This document shows, one piece after another, positions 13,020 through 24,187 of a stretch of 64,000 nt of DNA. Source of the DNA: Hsuehochloa calcarea (lineage: Eukaryota > Streptophyta > Magnoliopsida > Poales > Poaceae). Position 1 is the stretch's first letter, and each line of letters begins with the position of its first letter. The notes beneath the pieces are model-generated. The model searched no databases. It was given only the letters and a program-made list of their open reading frames with translations, and was not told the origin of the DNA. The stretch lies in contig CM070601.1 in NCBI GenBank assembly GCA_036346395.1, forward strand, positions 12,335,763 to 12,399,762. Reading direction: 5' to 3'. A program made the translations under genes and the position numbers.

Positions 13020-16000
13020 GACGCCCTATGGAGGAAGTGTGCTTAGCAGATAGTGGCACAATGAATACCATATTGAGAGAGAAAATAAATAAATTTTCAG
13101 TCGATCAGCAAGAATGCTGGTAGTCTTACGACAATTGCAGACAGCGATACTTGTATAATAGGTTCAGGAAGAGCCATAATTATACTCCCGATGGGCACAC
13201 CATTGGTCATTGAAGAAGCATTGTTGTACCCAGAATCGACTAAGATTCTCTTAAGTTTTAAAGATATTCACGCTAACAGTCTTCACATAGAAACTGAAGA
13301 AGAGTATGGTAAGTAATACCTGCTCATTACAAAGCGCGAGGAAAATGGGAAAAGGGTATTAGAACGACTTCCTTCAATGAATCTGGGCTATACTACAGTC
13401 ACATTAAGGCACCTGCAGCCTATACTGTCCTGAAAATAACTTTTAGAAACTCTGAACTTTTCTGTCTCTGACATGATAGATTAGGACACCCCGGTCTTAG
13501 AATGTCGAGAAATATAATTATTGATTCTCAGGGACACAATGTCAATGTAAATAATTTTCCGAATAAGAAATATTTTGTGTGCCCCGCATGTGCCACCGGG
13601 AAACTATTTAGTAGACCCTCTACCCTGAAAGTAAATGATGAAATACCTGCATTCCTGGACTGTATCCAAGGAGACATTTGCGGTCCTATACAGTCTCTGT
13701 TAGTGCCTTTTAGGTACTTTATGGTGTTCATCGATGCTTTCTTGAAATGGTCACATGTATGCTTATTATTTACGAGAAACCATACTTTTGCAAAGCTGGT
13801 CTCAAAGATAATTAAAATTAAGAATAATTTCCCAGATCATCGTGTGAAGTCCATCAGAATGGACAACGTCGGAGAATTTACTTCAAAGGCATTTGATGAT
13901 TATTGTATGGCAATGGAAATTACCGTTGAGCATTCTGTACCACTTGTCCACACCCATAATGGACTAGCAGTGGCATTAATTAAAATAATTAAATTTATTG
14001 CCCGATCGCTCTTGCAGAATTGTAATTTACCAACCACATATTGGGGACACACGGTCCTACACGCAGCAACTCTCATCAATTTTAGACCGTCAGCATATAA
14101 CATCCATTCACCTATGCAACTAACGCAAGGGTTGATACCGAAAATCTCTCATCTAAGAAGGTTTGGTTGTAAGGTTTTTGTACCTATACCACCATAGCAG
14201 CGAACTGCAACGGGCCCCCTCTGAAAGTCTGGGATATACGTTGTTTATGAGACAACATCCATAATCAGGTATCTGGACCCCATTACAGAAGATTTGCATA
14301 CAGTCCGCTTCGCTGACAGTATATTTGATGATGATAGTTTCCCGTCATTAGGGTGGGGAAATCAACCCCTTGATGAAAAATATCGGGAAATGGCGTGGCA
14401 AGCTACGGGAATCCATGCACATGACCCACGCACTAGTGAAACAAATAGAGAAGTCCAGAAGATAATTGATTTGCAAGCATTAGCGAATCAACTGTCTGAC
14501 CACTTTAGTGATTTGAAGAGCATAACCAAGTCGCATTTGCCTGCATGCCATGCGCCGGAGGGGGTTGAAATACCAAAGAAAATTGAAGGTATCACTAATC
14601 CCGTCCAGAAGCCTCAGAATAAAAGGACGAGAACTACGGCCCCTCGAACCCAAAGTAATTGAGGACGTCTCGCGAAAAAGGATAAGAGGGACTTCACGCA
14701 GCCCATCATTGAAGTTCCCCACAACTAGAAGGGGGCCAGTTGAGACCTGGCACCAGTATGGAATCTTTAGAAAAAAGGCCTACAATATTTGAATATTCCC
14801 ACGGAGGAAGACATCGGCATGGATGTGTGCGCACACGTCGGAGTTAAAAAAACTAAAGGGACTTGCCCTCGTAATTGAAAGCAATGGTAGGCAAGTAGAG
14901 GCATTAGCAGAATCACCCTATGAAGAAATAGCTATAAATTATGTGACTACGGGAGAATCTATGAATAGAACAATAGCCAATGTCAATATTTATTTTGCAA
15001 AGAAAATTACCACAATCATCGATCTCGATCCAGAGCATGTATCGCTCACTAAATGTAAGAAAAGATCAGATTGGAAAGATTGGAAGAAGGCAATAGAAGC
15101 AAAATTACTATCCCTGAATAAAAGAGAGGTATTTGGGCCTATAAGCGGCATGCCTCCCCATGTGCACCTCGTAGGGCATAAGTGAGTATTTGTTTAAAAG
15201 ATAAATGAAAACAATGAACTTGTAAGACATAAAGCAAGCCTTGTTGCACAAGGTTTCACTCAGCGACCAGGAGTCGATTATGAAGAAACTTATTCCCCGG
15301 TCATGGGCGGAATTACCTTTAGATATTTAATCTCAATAGCAATAAACTTTAATTTAGAACTGAAATTGACGTATGTGGTAACTACATAGTTTTATGGGAA
15401 CTTGGATTCTGACATTTATATGAAGGTACCTGATGGTATCCCTATCGCAAACCAAGACAGAGCAAATAGAAATCTGTACAATGTGCAACTCAGAAAGTCA
15501 CTGTATGGACTGAAGCAATCAGGCAGAATGTGGTATAATCGCTTGAGCGGCTTTCTCTACAAGAAAGGCTACACGAACAATGAGAATTGTCCCTGTCTTT
15601 TTATATGGCGATCCCAGGATGGATTATGTATAATCTCAGTATATGTAGATGATTTGAATATCATCGGGACCCTAGAAGATATTATGAAAGCAAGCTATTA
15701 CCTGGTGTCGGAGCTCGAAATGAAAGACTTGGGTAAAACCAAATATTGCCTAGACCTGCAGCTTGAGCATACCCTTGAAGGGATTTTAATACATCAGTCA
15801 ACCTACACTCGGAAAGTGTTAGAACAGTTCGGCTTTGAAAAGACATATCCTTCGAAAGTATCAATGGTCGGGAGATCCTTGCAGGAGGACAAGAACTTGT
15901 ATAGACCTAAAGAAGAGGGGGAGGAAGTCTTGGGACCGGAATTCCTGTACTTGAGTGCAATAGGAGCACTCATGTATTTAGCAAACTGTACTAGACCGAA

Positions 16001-16061
16001 TATTGCATTTGCCGAGAACCTATTAGCAAAGTATAGTGCAGAACCTACCAAAAGGCATTGA
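13020..16061 (+). pseudogene. Copia pol remnant: protease, integrase, reverse transcriptase
   Basis: In order: an aspartic-protease DSG motif (near 13050); a GAG-pre-integrase His-Cys block (about 13470-13600); the integrase core with conserved Asp residues in GDICGPI and RMDN (13660-13870), while the expected Glu in the NGLAVALIK word is replaced by Val; and a reverse transcriptase with the YVDD catalytic box (15642-15653). Several stops separate these parts, for example at 14195, 14660 and 15183. The frame ends just after the reverse-transcriptase thumb and no RNase H follows. Confidence 0.85.
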
Positions 16062-16311
16062 CAAGGAATAAAGGACATCTTATGATACATCGAGTGCCCA
16101 AAGAATAAATCCTTGAAATTAAATGAAATTAGGTGGATTGTACTCTTTTTCCCTTGACGAGTTTTCCTGGAGTTTCTCGGTTAATATTTTTAACGAGGCA
16201 ATTCGTGCAACGCAACGGAACACGTCATGTACTTTCTCTAAAATTTTCTCACTGGGTTTTTATAGAGTTTTGACGAGACATGAATATATTGGATGAGTGT
16301 CCAACGGGGAA

Positions 16312-16552
16312 TGTTAAGAAACCAGGCTCAGGACTGGAGAGTCCTGGACCAGGTGGGATACTCATCCATCCAGTTACCTATATAAAGGAGGGAGAATCCT
16401 CAATATTGTACACGATTTTTAAAAGAACAATAAAGAGAAGCCTAAAGTCCCCTCATATCTTTATATTCAATCTACTATTCTAATGTTACGATTCTGAATT
16501 TATCTACGAGATAATCGCTTGAACTGAACTCGTGAGCGACGGTTTCTTAACA
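16312..16552 (+). repeat. 3' LTR of the 9.7-16.6 kb copia element
   Basis: Starts TGTTAAGAAACCAGGCTC and ends GACGGTTTCTTAACA. It aligns by eye with the 5' LTR along its length, including the shared CTATATAAAGGAGG-type promoter region and the AATCTACT block. Confidence 0.85.
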
Positions 16553-16988
16553 ACTTGCAGCAAAGGATGGGAACCGTATTAACTCAGACATCAAAGCTAC
16601 AGTACAATTCTCGGCAAAATTAAGGTAAACTGGAAGGCTGGCACCACGTACCACCACATGATACTGTCAGTGTCACCAGAACCACATTAAGGCCGTCATT
16701 CATTAGCCGGCAAAGTCAAATAACGATCTATATAGCAGTGAAAATCTTCGACAAGCCCATGCACAATGGACTACATGATTATTCAATCGAACAGCAAGAC
16801 AATCACTTATTATCCATAGAACACAAGGTACTACAAGAGATAACCTCACCCCGGTACCCACTGAAGCCTACAAGAGCCTCGCCAAAATATTTCAAACCTT
16901 GGGTTCATTGCTCCACAGCCACCCAGAATCAGACGCAAAAGACAATTGATATACAGTAACCAATTGGAGGGGTTGGCCAAACACAGGC
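16553..16988. other. 3' flank of threonine synthase
   Basis: No gene is seen. Because threonine synthase is read on the minus strand, its 3' UTR and poly(A) region should lie here, abutting the copia insertion at 16552. Confidence 0.5.
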
Positions 16989-18569
16989 TCAGAGCTTACC
17001 CTTGAGCCTCTTCTTCAGGACGTCCATGACGGCACCAAAGTTGGCCTGCACACTGACCGGCGGATTAGCATACTTGCAGGCCATGGTCTCAATCTTGCTG
17101 TCATGGTAGTTGATCTTGGACTGAGAGAACTTCAGACCATGCGCAGTGCTGATGACCACCGTGCGGTCATTCGGGCCGATGATGCGCTGGTCCCGGAGCT
17201 TGAACAGCGCTGCGAGCGCAACCCCAGTATGTGGGCAAGCAAACATCCCAGTGCGGTCAGCGAGTGACATTGCATTCATGAGCTCCTCCTCTGTTGCCTC
17301 CTCGACAATGCCATTTGTTGCCTTGAGTGCAACCACCGCACGGTTGACAGACACCGGGTCACCAATCTGAATCGCCGATGCAAATGTTGGCTCAGCCACT
17401 TGCGGCTGGAACTCAGTCCACCCTGACTTGTAGTACCGGTACAGTGGGTTCGCATTGGCAGCCTGTGCGCAGACAAGCCGTGGCACACGATCAACAAGCC
17501 CAAGAACACGGCACATCTCAAATCCCTTGTAGAATGCATATATGTTCCCGAGATTGCCTCCAGGAACAATGACCCAGTCTGGCACCTCCCAATCGAACTG
17601 CTGCAGTATCTCAATGGCCGCCGTCTTCTGTCCCTCGAGCCGAAGGGAATTGAGCGAATTGGCGAGGTAAATCGGCAGTTCCGCAGTCACCTCCCTGATG
17701 AGCCGCATGCAGCCGTCAAAGTCCGTGTCCAGCGAGAGTACGGTGGCGCCGTTGGCGATCGGCTGGATGAGCTGCTCGAGCGAGATACGGTTGGCCGGGA
17801 GGAAGACAATGGCTGGGATCCCCGCGGCGGCGCAGTAGGCGGAGAGAGCGGCGGAGGTATCCCCCGTGGAGGCGCACCCGACACCGGCGATGGGGCGCGA
17901 GAGCGGAGCGCGGCGGAGGCGGTTGACCTGGCTGACGAGCACGGTCATGCCGAGGTCCTTGAAGGATCCGGTGTGGGAGATGCCGCAGTGCTTGACCCAG
18001 AGGTCGTTCATCCCGCCGAGGTGGTCGCGGCCGAGGCGCTCGGCCCAGAAGAGGTTGGAGTTGCCCTCGAAGAGGGAGACGATGTGGTCGGAGTCGATCT
18101 CCGGGAGGACGAACTCCTTCTTGGACCAGACGCCGGAGCCGTAGGGCCAGGTGGTGCGGCCGACGCGGGAGTCGAAGAGGTCGCGCCAGTAGGATCCCGG
18201 GAAGCGCGCGAGCGCGTCCATGTCGTGGCATACGTCGAGGAGGCCACCCGAGCTGGAGCGGTAGACGATCTCGTCCAGGGAGTAGCGCTCGTTGGGATCG
18301 CCGTTGGGGGTAGGCGGGAACGGCTCGTACCACGCAGATAAGTTGCGGTTCGGGGCGGGGTGCCGTGCGGCCTCCTCGCGGATGTTCTCATCCGCCGCGC
18401 GCCGGTGCTTGGTGGTGGCGGGCTGGGGCGCGGCGGCGGAGGCGTCGGTGGCGCAGCGCACACGGTGGGCGGCGTGGCGGGGGCGGGGCGGGAGGTAGCG
18501 GTTAGTGGTGGCGGAGTGGGGGTGGGAGAGGAGGAAGGAGAGGGAGGAGGCGTGGGTGGTGACCGCCAT
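16989..18569 (-). CDS. TS1: Threonine synthase, chloroplastic
   Basis: Converts O-phosphohomoserine to threonine and phosphate in the plastid, the last step of the aspartate-derived threonine pathway; it is a pyridoxal-phosphate enzyme. The 526-residue product is intronless. Residues 1 to about 45 look like a transit peptide (rich in Ser, Ala, Arg, few acids). The PLP lysine is K204 in HTGSFKDLGM, and cofactor-phosphate loops are seen in GCASTGDTSAA and PGGNLGNIYAF. Length equals that of the plant family. An in-frame ATG lies 19 codons upstream (18626), but ATG 18567-18569 has the strong context CCACCATGG and starts the usual MAVTTH transit peptide, so I chose it. Plant enzymes are activated by S-adenosylmethionine; that is family knowledge. 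The copia LTR ends about 440 bp past the stop. No defect seen. Confidence 0.97.
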   Translation of the reverse strand: MAVTTHASSLSFLLSHPHSATTNRYLPPRPRHAAHRVRCATDASAAAPQPATTKHRRAADENIREEAARHPAPNRNLSAWYEPFPPTPNGDPNERYSLDEIVYRSSSGGLLDVCHDMDALARFPGSYWRDLFDSRVGRTTWPYGSGVWSKKEFVLPEIDSDHIVSLFEGNSNLFWAERLGRDHLGGMNDLWVKHCGISHTGSFKDLGMTVLVSQVNRLRRAPLSRPIAGVGCASTGDTSAALSAYCAAAGIPAIVFLPANRISLEQLIQPIANGATVLSLDTDFDGCMRLIREVTAELPIYLANSLNSLRLEGQKTAAIEILQQFDWEVPDWVIVPGGNLGNIYAFYKGFEMCRVLGLVDRVPRLVCAQAANANPLYRYYKSGWTEFQPQVAEPTFASAIQIGDPVSVNRAVVALKATNGIVEEATEEELMNAMSLADRTGMFACPHTGVALAALFKLRDQRIIGPNDRTVVISTAHGLKFSQSKINYHDSKIETMACKYANPPVSVQANFGAVMDVLKKRLKGKL

Positions 18570-19131
18570 GGTGGGCGAAGTTGGCGGCGGCGGTGTGGGA
18601 TTGGGGGGGGGGGGTGAGATGTGCACTGTGGAGAAGGGTTTTAGGGAGAGGACGAGAGGTGGATTTGGATACGTCGACGCCTCGACGGGGTTGGTGGAAA
18701 CTGCACGGACGGTCGTGATTTAATTGATATCTGACGGGTGTTTCTGCCCCATCCAACATGCTGGAGAATTAGCCTGCTGTGATTCTGATAACCAAGACCG
18801 ACAGCAACCCCTCAAGATTCGATTGCAGCAACAAGCACCGAAATTTGCAAGAACGAATCAACCAATGAGCTATAAAGAAGCACATGCACGAACAACTTCA
18901 GCTCATCGCATGAAAACAAATAAAAGCTTTAGTTTTGAACCAAGAGCAGACAGAAAGATAGGGCTTGATTGAGTTTTATCTTGAAAATAATCATGTACAA
19001 ATGCAATGAACAACATTTGCGGTGTTCTCCAATGAACACCTATACAAATCGATCGGGATACATATACTCAAGGACAATGGTTCTTTTGCTTTGCGCAGCT
19101 ATCTGAAATGATTCTAACCACACCAGCTAAT
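18570..19131. other. Spacer and probable promoter of threonine synthase
   Basis: Lies upstream of threonine synthase and downstream of the peptidyl-tRNA-hydrolase-like gene, both on the minus strand. It has a G run on the plus strand (18604-18613) in the probable 5' leader. No TATA box stands out. Confidence 0.5.
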
Positions 19132-21536
19132 TTACACTTTCAATGTGAATAACTTTCGTCTATTCAACATTTCGGATGGCTGCGGAGTGTTCACAAAAGT
19201 TGCACTCTTGTTGAATCCTTTGAGTAGCATTATCCTTACTGTTTGCAAGGCCCTGTGGAACGTGAAATCAAACTGCAAAAGATGGGGGTGAAGAGTAAAC
19301 TGCTGTTCTGCGCGTATATATCGATATTTCAGATTTTAAGTTTTCAGAGGTCACGAACTGCTTAGGAGAGTGATTATAGGAATACCACACAAGCAATTTC
19401 CATGCATCAAAATTGTACAGTGTAATCTAGCAGAAAAAAAACTCCTCTTGTTCTTGTTTGGTGAATGACCATAGAACAAAATTGACAGCATCCATCTTCC
19501 CAGTTGGTCCCCAATACCTGCAAAACATCAGGGGATAATATTTCATGTTCGTTGCCTAATGATGAGAAAAGAAGTGAACAACTGGCATACCAATCCTTAG
19601 GAGTGGGAAATCACGGCTCTGTTTCAAATGGTTAATGATGCTTCTCATCCTGCGATGTTTATCAATTGTTAAAGTAGAACAAAGAGTAATAATTCCAACA
19701 ACGCTTCAAATTAGATGCAGTCAGACGTCCTCCCCAGAACAAAAATACAAGTCAGTAGGAAACATAGAATTGATGTGCTAATTGAAGCTTGCCAGTAAGC
19801 ATCTGATTGGTGCTAACTGCTAAGCCCTTAACTGTGAATGTCTAAGAACGGGCCACTATATTGTATGATTGCACCATTTGTCCAAGTCACTTTAGTGCTA
19901 ACCTACACATGAAAGTTGTATAGAGAAAACATCCTTTTAAGATAAAACAATGCAATTATGCTTCTGTTATGAAGCTTAGTTCACCTCAAGCGGTCAACCC
20001 TGTATTTTCATAAAACAAATAACAAACAGTACTGAACAAAGTACGAAGGGAATGAGTCATGGGGAAAAAATGAATACCCATTATGCCCACCGTGTCCCCC
20101 CTTTGGCAGTAGACGCAATTTCGCAAAGGGTAAGTCTAGATCATCATAGATCTAAAAAGAAACAAAGAACAGTAGTGAACAATCAGAGAATGTACACATG
20201 ACAAACTACCAGTTCAAGGACAATATTTACCACAAGAACTTGATTGAGTAGTATCTTGAAATATGAAACCAGCTGTCCAACCTGCATAAGTCAGTACTTT
20301 TCAGTAAGTACTAAATAAGGACTAGCAAGTACAGTGATTTCAAGCTGTATTAGAGTTGTTGTACTTACAGACTCACCACTAGCATTCATAAAAGTTTGCA
20401 GCTTGGCAAGCGTTACTAGGACGTCACCAATAAGGCCTAAACATAAGATAAGAGAGAGAGAGAAAGAGAACCCATTTTCAGGAACTTTAAAAAGTTGTGT
20501 GTATCCATTGAGGTTTTTACATTCAAGCGTAAAAAATTATAAATTAATAGCTTGTGTTCATGTAGGTAACTAAGAGACGTAAAAATTTATGTGTAGTTAT
20601 ACTTCTTACAATATATTAACTGAAAACATTGGGTGGCAACAGTAAGTGCATGAAGGTCATAAAGGAAGGTTTTATCTCAAGAACAGAGTGCAAATACAAA
20701 TGATAGATCAACAAATTTTGTGAGTAAAATACCTTTACCAACCATTGCCTTGAATTGCACGCTGCTGACAGAAATCCCCTCAGTTTCTGCAATGGCATCG
20801 ATCATCTCAAATCCCACCTGTGTACAAATACAATATGATTACAACATGATAATGAACACAAAAAAGAAATCCAGTGGCATGGGGCCACGAGGGTGATTTG
20901 ACATTTACAGGGCAACCTACTATAGTCTAAAGCATACACTCGAAAACTCGAGTCTAAACTAAAGATTCTATTAAAGACATTCTACTTTGTTCCATATACC
21001 TAACAATTTACGCAAACCAATGCGTACTAAAACTAATGCACATATACCCTCATAACCTAGAACTTAAAAAACTTTGCAATAAGCTCAACGCTGCCAGCGA
21101 GCAAGCGAGGCTCAGGGTTTCCTAATGCCCAAAACATTCTATCAAACAACCAAAAAGAACACAGCTTTAACCGGCATAAAGGTGAGCTCCAAGCCTTAGC
21201 CCAATCCCAAGTCAAGACATTAACAAGTTACATATTTGTTCTTCTGGTTCTAATTACAATTGAAGCAGTGAAAAATTGCAAATTTTAGATTAAGCTCTGA
21301 TATTTCCGAATTTAATTCATGATTAACTACGACCTACAAGCTAAAAAAATATTCCTTTAGGATAAGCAAAGCGGGATTCGCACAGAGAGCGTGGTGGCTT
21401 ACGTTGTGGCGGCGCAGCAAGCGGGGGCGGTCGCCGGCATCCTTCTAGAGCTCGCACGGGGGAAGGAGATGCGCGGGAGGGTCAGGCGGGAGGATGCGGC
21501 GGACGCGGAGGCGGGGACGCCGGAGAGAAGCCGCAT
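19132..21536 (-). pseudogene. Peptidyl-tRNA hydrolase (PTH/CRS2 family), probably a broken copy
   Basis: Eight exons on the minus strand can be read: 21536-21403, 20817-20733, 20436-20369, 20281-20231, 20151-20078, 19649-19591, 19517 to about 19440, and 19272-19132, with GT-AG borders except where noted. They encode the bacterial-type PTH fold: RHN|VGFEMID with the catalytic His, FMNASGESVGQL, IYDDLDLPFAKLRL with the catalytic Asp, KGGHGGHNGMRSIINHL, and the C-terminal GFNKSATFVNTPQPSEMLNR. PTH releases peptides from stalled tRNAs; plant relatives act in organelles or in group II intron splicing. Three faults are seen. In the phase joining exon 2, exon 1 has a TAG and the GLGNPG substrate loop is lost. 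Exon 7 lacks one base near 19508, shifting the frame. Exon 7 has no GT donor after GAGGAG. A truncated or alternatively spliced product is possible, but full hydrolase activity is unlikely. Confidence 0.8.
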
Positions 21537-22200
21537 CGCCGCCACCGCCGCCGGCGGTTCCAGTCGGCGGCGGGTCCGAGTCGCACACGGGATTCGCCTT
21601 AACGACCACTCCACCACACGGGATTTTGTGGGTAGGCCTCGATTAAGAAAGTTTTTGCTTCCAGGTTTTGGACTTTTGGGGCTGTTGAATCTTTTTCTTT
21701 TTGTGTAAATAATAAACGTTGACTGACAAATGCATTTAATGTAGAACAAGACTTTTCAGCCCATCCAGCTTAGACTGTTAATTGTTCATTTTTGGGGCAT
21801 GAAGCTGGACGCAAAAACTATACGGTAAATCAAGAGCTTTTGGCTAATCCAGGAAAGAGATGACACGAGCAGCCTCGATATGTATGGCTTGCAAGTCGGT
21901 ATATAGGTATGGCTTACAAGTTGAGCAATACAGATCAAATACTACGTGTCATTTGAGTCGAGATCAGATACCTGCTTGTCCTCTTCCTCTTCGTTATCTC
22001 ACCCTCGCATTGGGCGGCGCTGCTCCTTCTCGCTGTTAACCCAATTTGTTCGATCTTGAAGCAATAAGAAGGTGCAAGTTGAGGAATCACAATTCACATT
22101 ATTGCATATATATTCAAGAATTCGCCAACTTAATCGACAAAATATTACTTCCAAGGAAATTCACACTTCTAAGTTCTATTTGTTTTAAGCTGTGCACAGT
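21537..22200. other. Upstream flank of the PTH-like gene; no supported gene
   Basis: Contains the GC-rich promoter-side DNA of the PTH-like gene up to about 21620, then AT-rich spacer. No RNA gene or element end was recognised. Confidence 0.4.
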
Positions 22201-22650
22201 TAAATATTATAAATTTTGACTATCAATATCTTTTTGAATATTTAGATTGTGCGATGATATATGTCAATTTTTCTTGAAAAGTGCACTCGTAATATCACTC
22301 ACTCCAGTCCACAAAAAATAAGTCATAATATTACTCACTCCAATCCACAAAAACAAGTTGTTTTGGAATGAGTGCAGTCAAACTTCGAAAACATTGGCTA
22401 TCGATATATTTTTAAATATTTAGATTAGATACATGAAAATTATGTATAAATTTGCCTCAAAAAGTAATTTAAAATATTATAATTTTATTGAGGTTTACGA
22501 ATATACTATAGTAGCATTTAGTTATCAAAATTGTATTTTGGGAACCGTATCGATGTCTAAAAACCGATCGGAGTATAATATATTACAATATAAATAAGTT
22601 GTGTAAATTGCATTTTAGAAACCATGTCGATATATAAAAACAACTTCCTT
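22200..22650. mobile_element. Cluster of Stowaway-like MITE copies
   Basis: The best copy is 22334-22573 (240 bp). It starts CTCACTCCAATCCAC and ends CGATCGGAG, giving short terminal inverted repeats, and is flanked by TA on both sides, the Stowaway target. A partial copy lies on the left (about 22200-22333) and the tail of another on the right (about 22600-22650), so three pieces of the same family lie in a row. No coding content. Confidence 0.65.
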
Positions 22651-22659
22651 TTGTGAGTC

Positions 22660-22746
22660 CTCTCACAAAAGGAAAACAAAACAGGCACAAAGAGAAAAAC
22701 GTGGACTCACAAAAGGAAAACAAAACAGGCACAAAGAGAAAAACGC
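22660..22746. repeat. Direct repeat, about 45-bp unit, two copies
   Basis: The block CTCACAAAAGGAAAACAAAA followed by CAGGCACAAAGAGAAAAACG occurs twice in tandem with only a few bases between the copies. Confidence 0.9.
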
Positions 22747-22899
22747 ACAACCTGTATGTACAACTGGTACCACATTGACTGATAAACTGACAAAAGCATA
22801 AACTGAACTATTTCACTGATGCATATATCAATGAACAAATCTTACATCGGCGCATGCTTTACACCCAGCAAAATTAATCTAAGCATACCGAAGACTCGT

Positions 22900-23588
22900 A
22901 TTCTGCCTCTCTGTCTCGGATGTCACGTCGAACGGGCCCGTTAGGGAAGAGCTGATTGCATAGCTAGCTCATGTACGTGGGGCAGAGCACCCGGTGTGCG
23001 CGCAAAAAGTGCTTGAGCTGGTCCAAAACGTGCAGAGACCCAGCGTCTGCTGCTGAGCAGCAAAAACATCCAAATGATCTTCTCTTTCTCTGTCGGGTCG
23101 CAATCTGGTACAGTGGGGTTTGTCCACCTTGCCGGTGCCCGGTCATCCATACCGTGGATGTTAGACAATATGAAGTCTGCTACCTCCTTGAACTCGACTT
23201 CAAATGTCATAGGGGGATCGTCTTGTGGGTGTTACCCCGGTTGCGTAGCTCGGTGAAGGGGCGGTGCACAGCCGTGTCCAGGGGAATGGTGGGTTCTCAA
23301 GCAGCCCACCGTTGTGGTGCCTCAACGCCGTGGGCGCCGGTGACATTATTCGCCGGCGGATCGCCGTTGCTGCTGGCGTTGATCGATTAGTTTTCGTTTG
23401 CTCTGGCGTTGTCTCCGCAGCGGAAAGTACCGAGGCGCGGGACGCTGCAGTACCGGTCGGAGGAGAGATGCGTTGCTCTGTGCTGCTTTGGTTTCTCACG
23501 CATAGCGTCGTGGGTCCCACGGGGAAGACGAGTGCATCTCTGATCCGGAGAAAACCGAACGTTTCCTGACGAAGCAGTGTCAGCGTGA
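22900..23588. other. No recognised gene (left flank of the MULE)
   Basis: Open frames exist on both strands (22971-23390 plus; 22941-23210 minus) but none shows a domain I know. Composition becomes GC-rich from about 23200. The last 9 bases (23580-23588) are the MULE target-site duplication. Confidence 0.4.
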
Positions 23589-23688
23589 GAATTTTTGGCC
23601 GATACGGCCGATTTTGATATCGTATTTGCGGTTTTGACCAGCTTATGATTGAATTTGCAAAAATAACAGAGTTGGCGACGCCGCCGCG
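23589..23688 (+). repeat. Left terminal inverted repeat of the MULE
   Basis: About 100 bp, pairing with 29299-29398 in inverse orientation. The shared core is GATTTTGATATCGTATTTGC. Confidence 0.9.
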
Positions 23689-24187
23689 CCAAGGGCCAGC
23701 GCGGCGCGACGCTGCAGCAGCGCTGGCGCAGCCGGCAGCTGCGCAGCCGCCACGCTGGCGCTGCGGCGCCAACAGCTTGTGGCGCTGCGCTGCGCGCTGC
23801 ACGCCACGCCGGCGCGCTGGCCAAGACTCGCCCTCACGCCAAGACTGCCTCGCATACGGCGCGGCGCTGCGGCCACGCGCTGGCCACGCTGGCGCTAGCC
23901 CGCCTCGCTACATAATGGCGGCATGCGCGCATGCCATGGCGGAGGCGCGCGCCAAGACTTCGAGCCGCGCCGCGCATATATTGAGAGCGATCGCGATTTC
24001 ATTTCGCAGTCGTTCTTCTGCTAAGTTCATATTCAGTCACTCTCGCTCGCTCCTCTGCTCATTCTTTTCTTTTCATTCGCTTGCTCCCTCGATTATATTT
24101 CAACGTTATTAACCGTCGTCGTCGTTCGCAGGTAGGTTTATCGTAATTTTTAATTTAGCTACATTCTTCTATGTTTAATTAGCCACA

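Larger units (their letters stand above)
9675..16552 (+). mobile_element. Copia LTR retrotransposon, degenerate, RNase H deleted
   Basis: Two LTRs starting TGTTAAGAAACC (9675-9933 and 16312-16552) flank gag-pol remains in the order gag, protease, integrase, reverse transcriptase, which is the copia order. The flanking 5-mers are ATTTG (9670-9674) and ACTTG (16553-16557), an imperfect 5-bp target-site duplication. The LTRs differ at many sites and in length (259 versus 241 bp), so the insertion is old. Multiple stops interrupt every gene. The RNase H domain expected after the reverse transcriptase is absent. A GC-rich block at about 10.3-11.1 kb sits in the leader. Confidence 0.9.

Noticed and set aside
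13900..14103. Minus-strand frames over the copia integrase
   Set aside because: Shadows of the plus-strand integrase remnant.
17716..18463. Long Arg/Pro-rich open frames on both strands over threonine synthase
   Set aside because: They are other-frame readings of a GC-rich coding region; threonine synthase itself explains the DNA.
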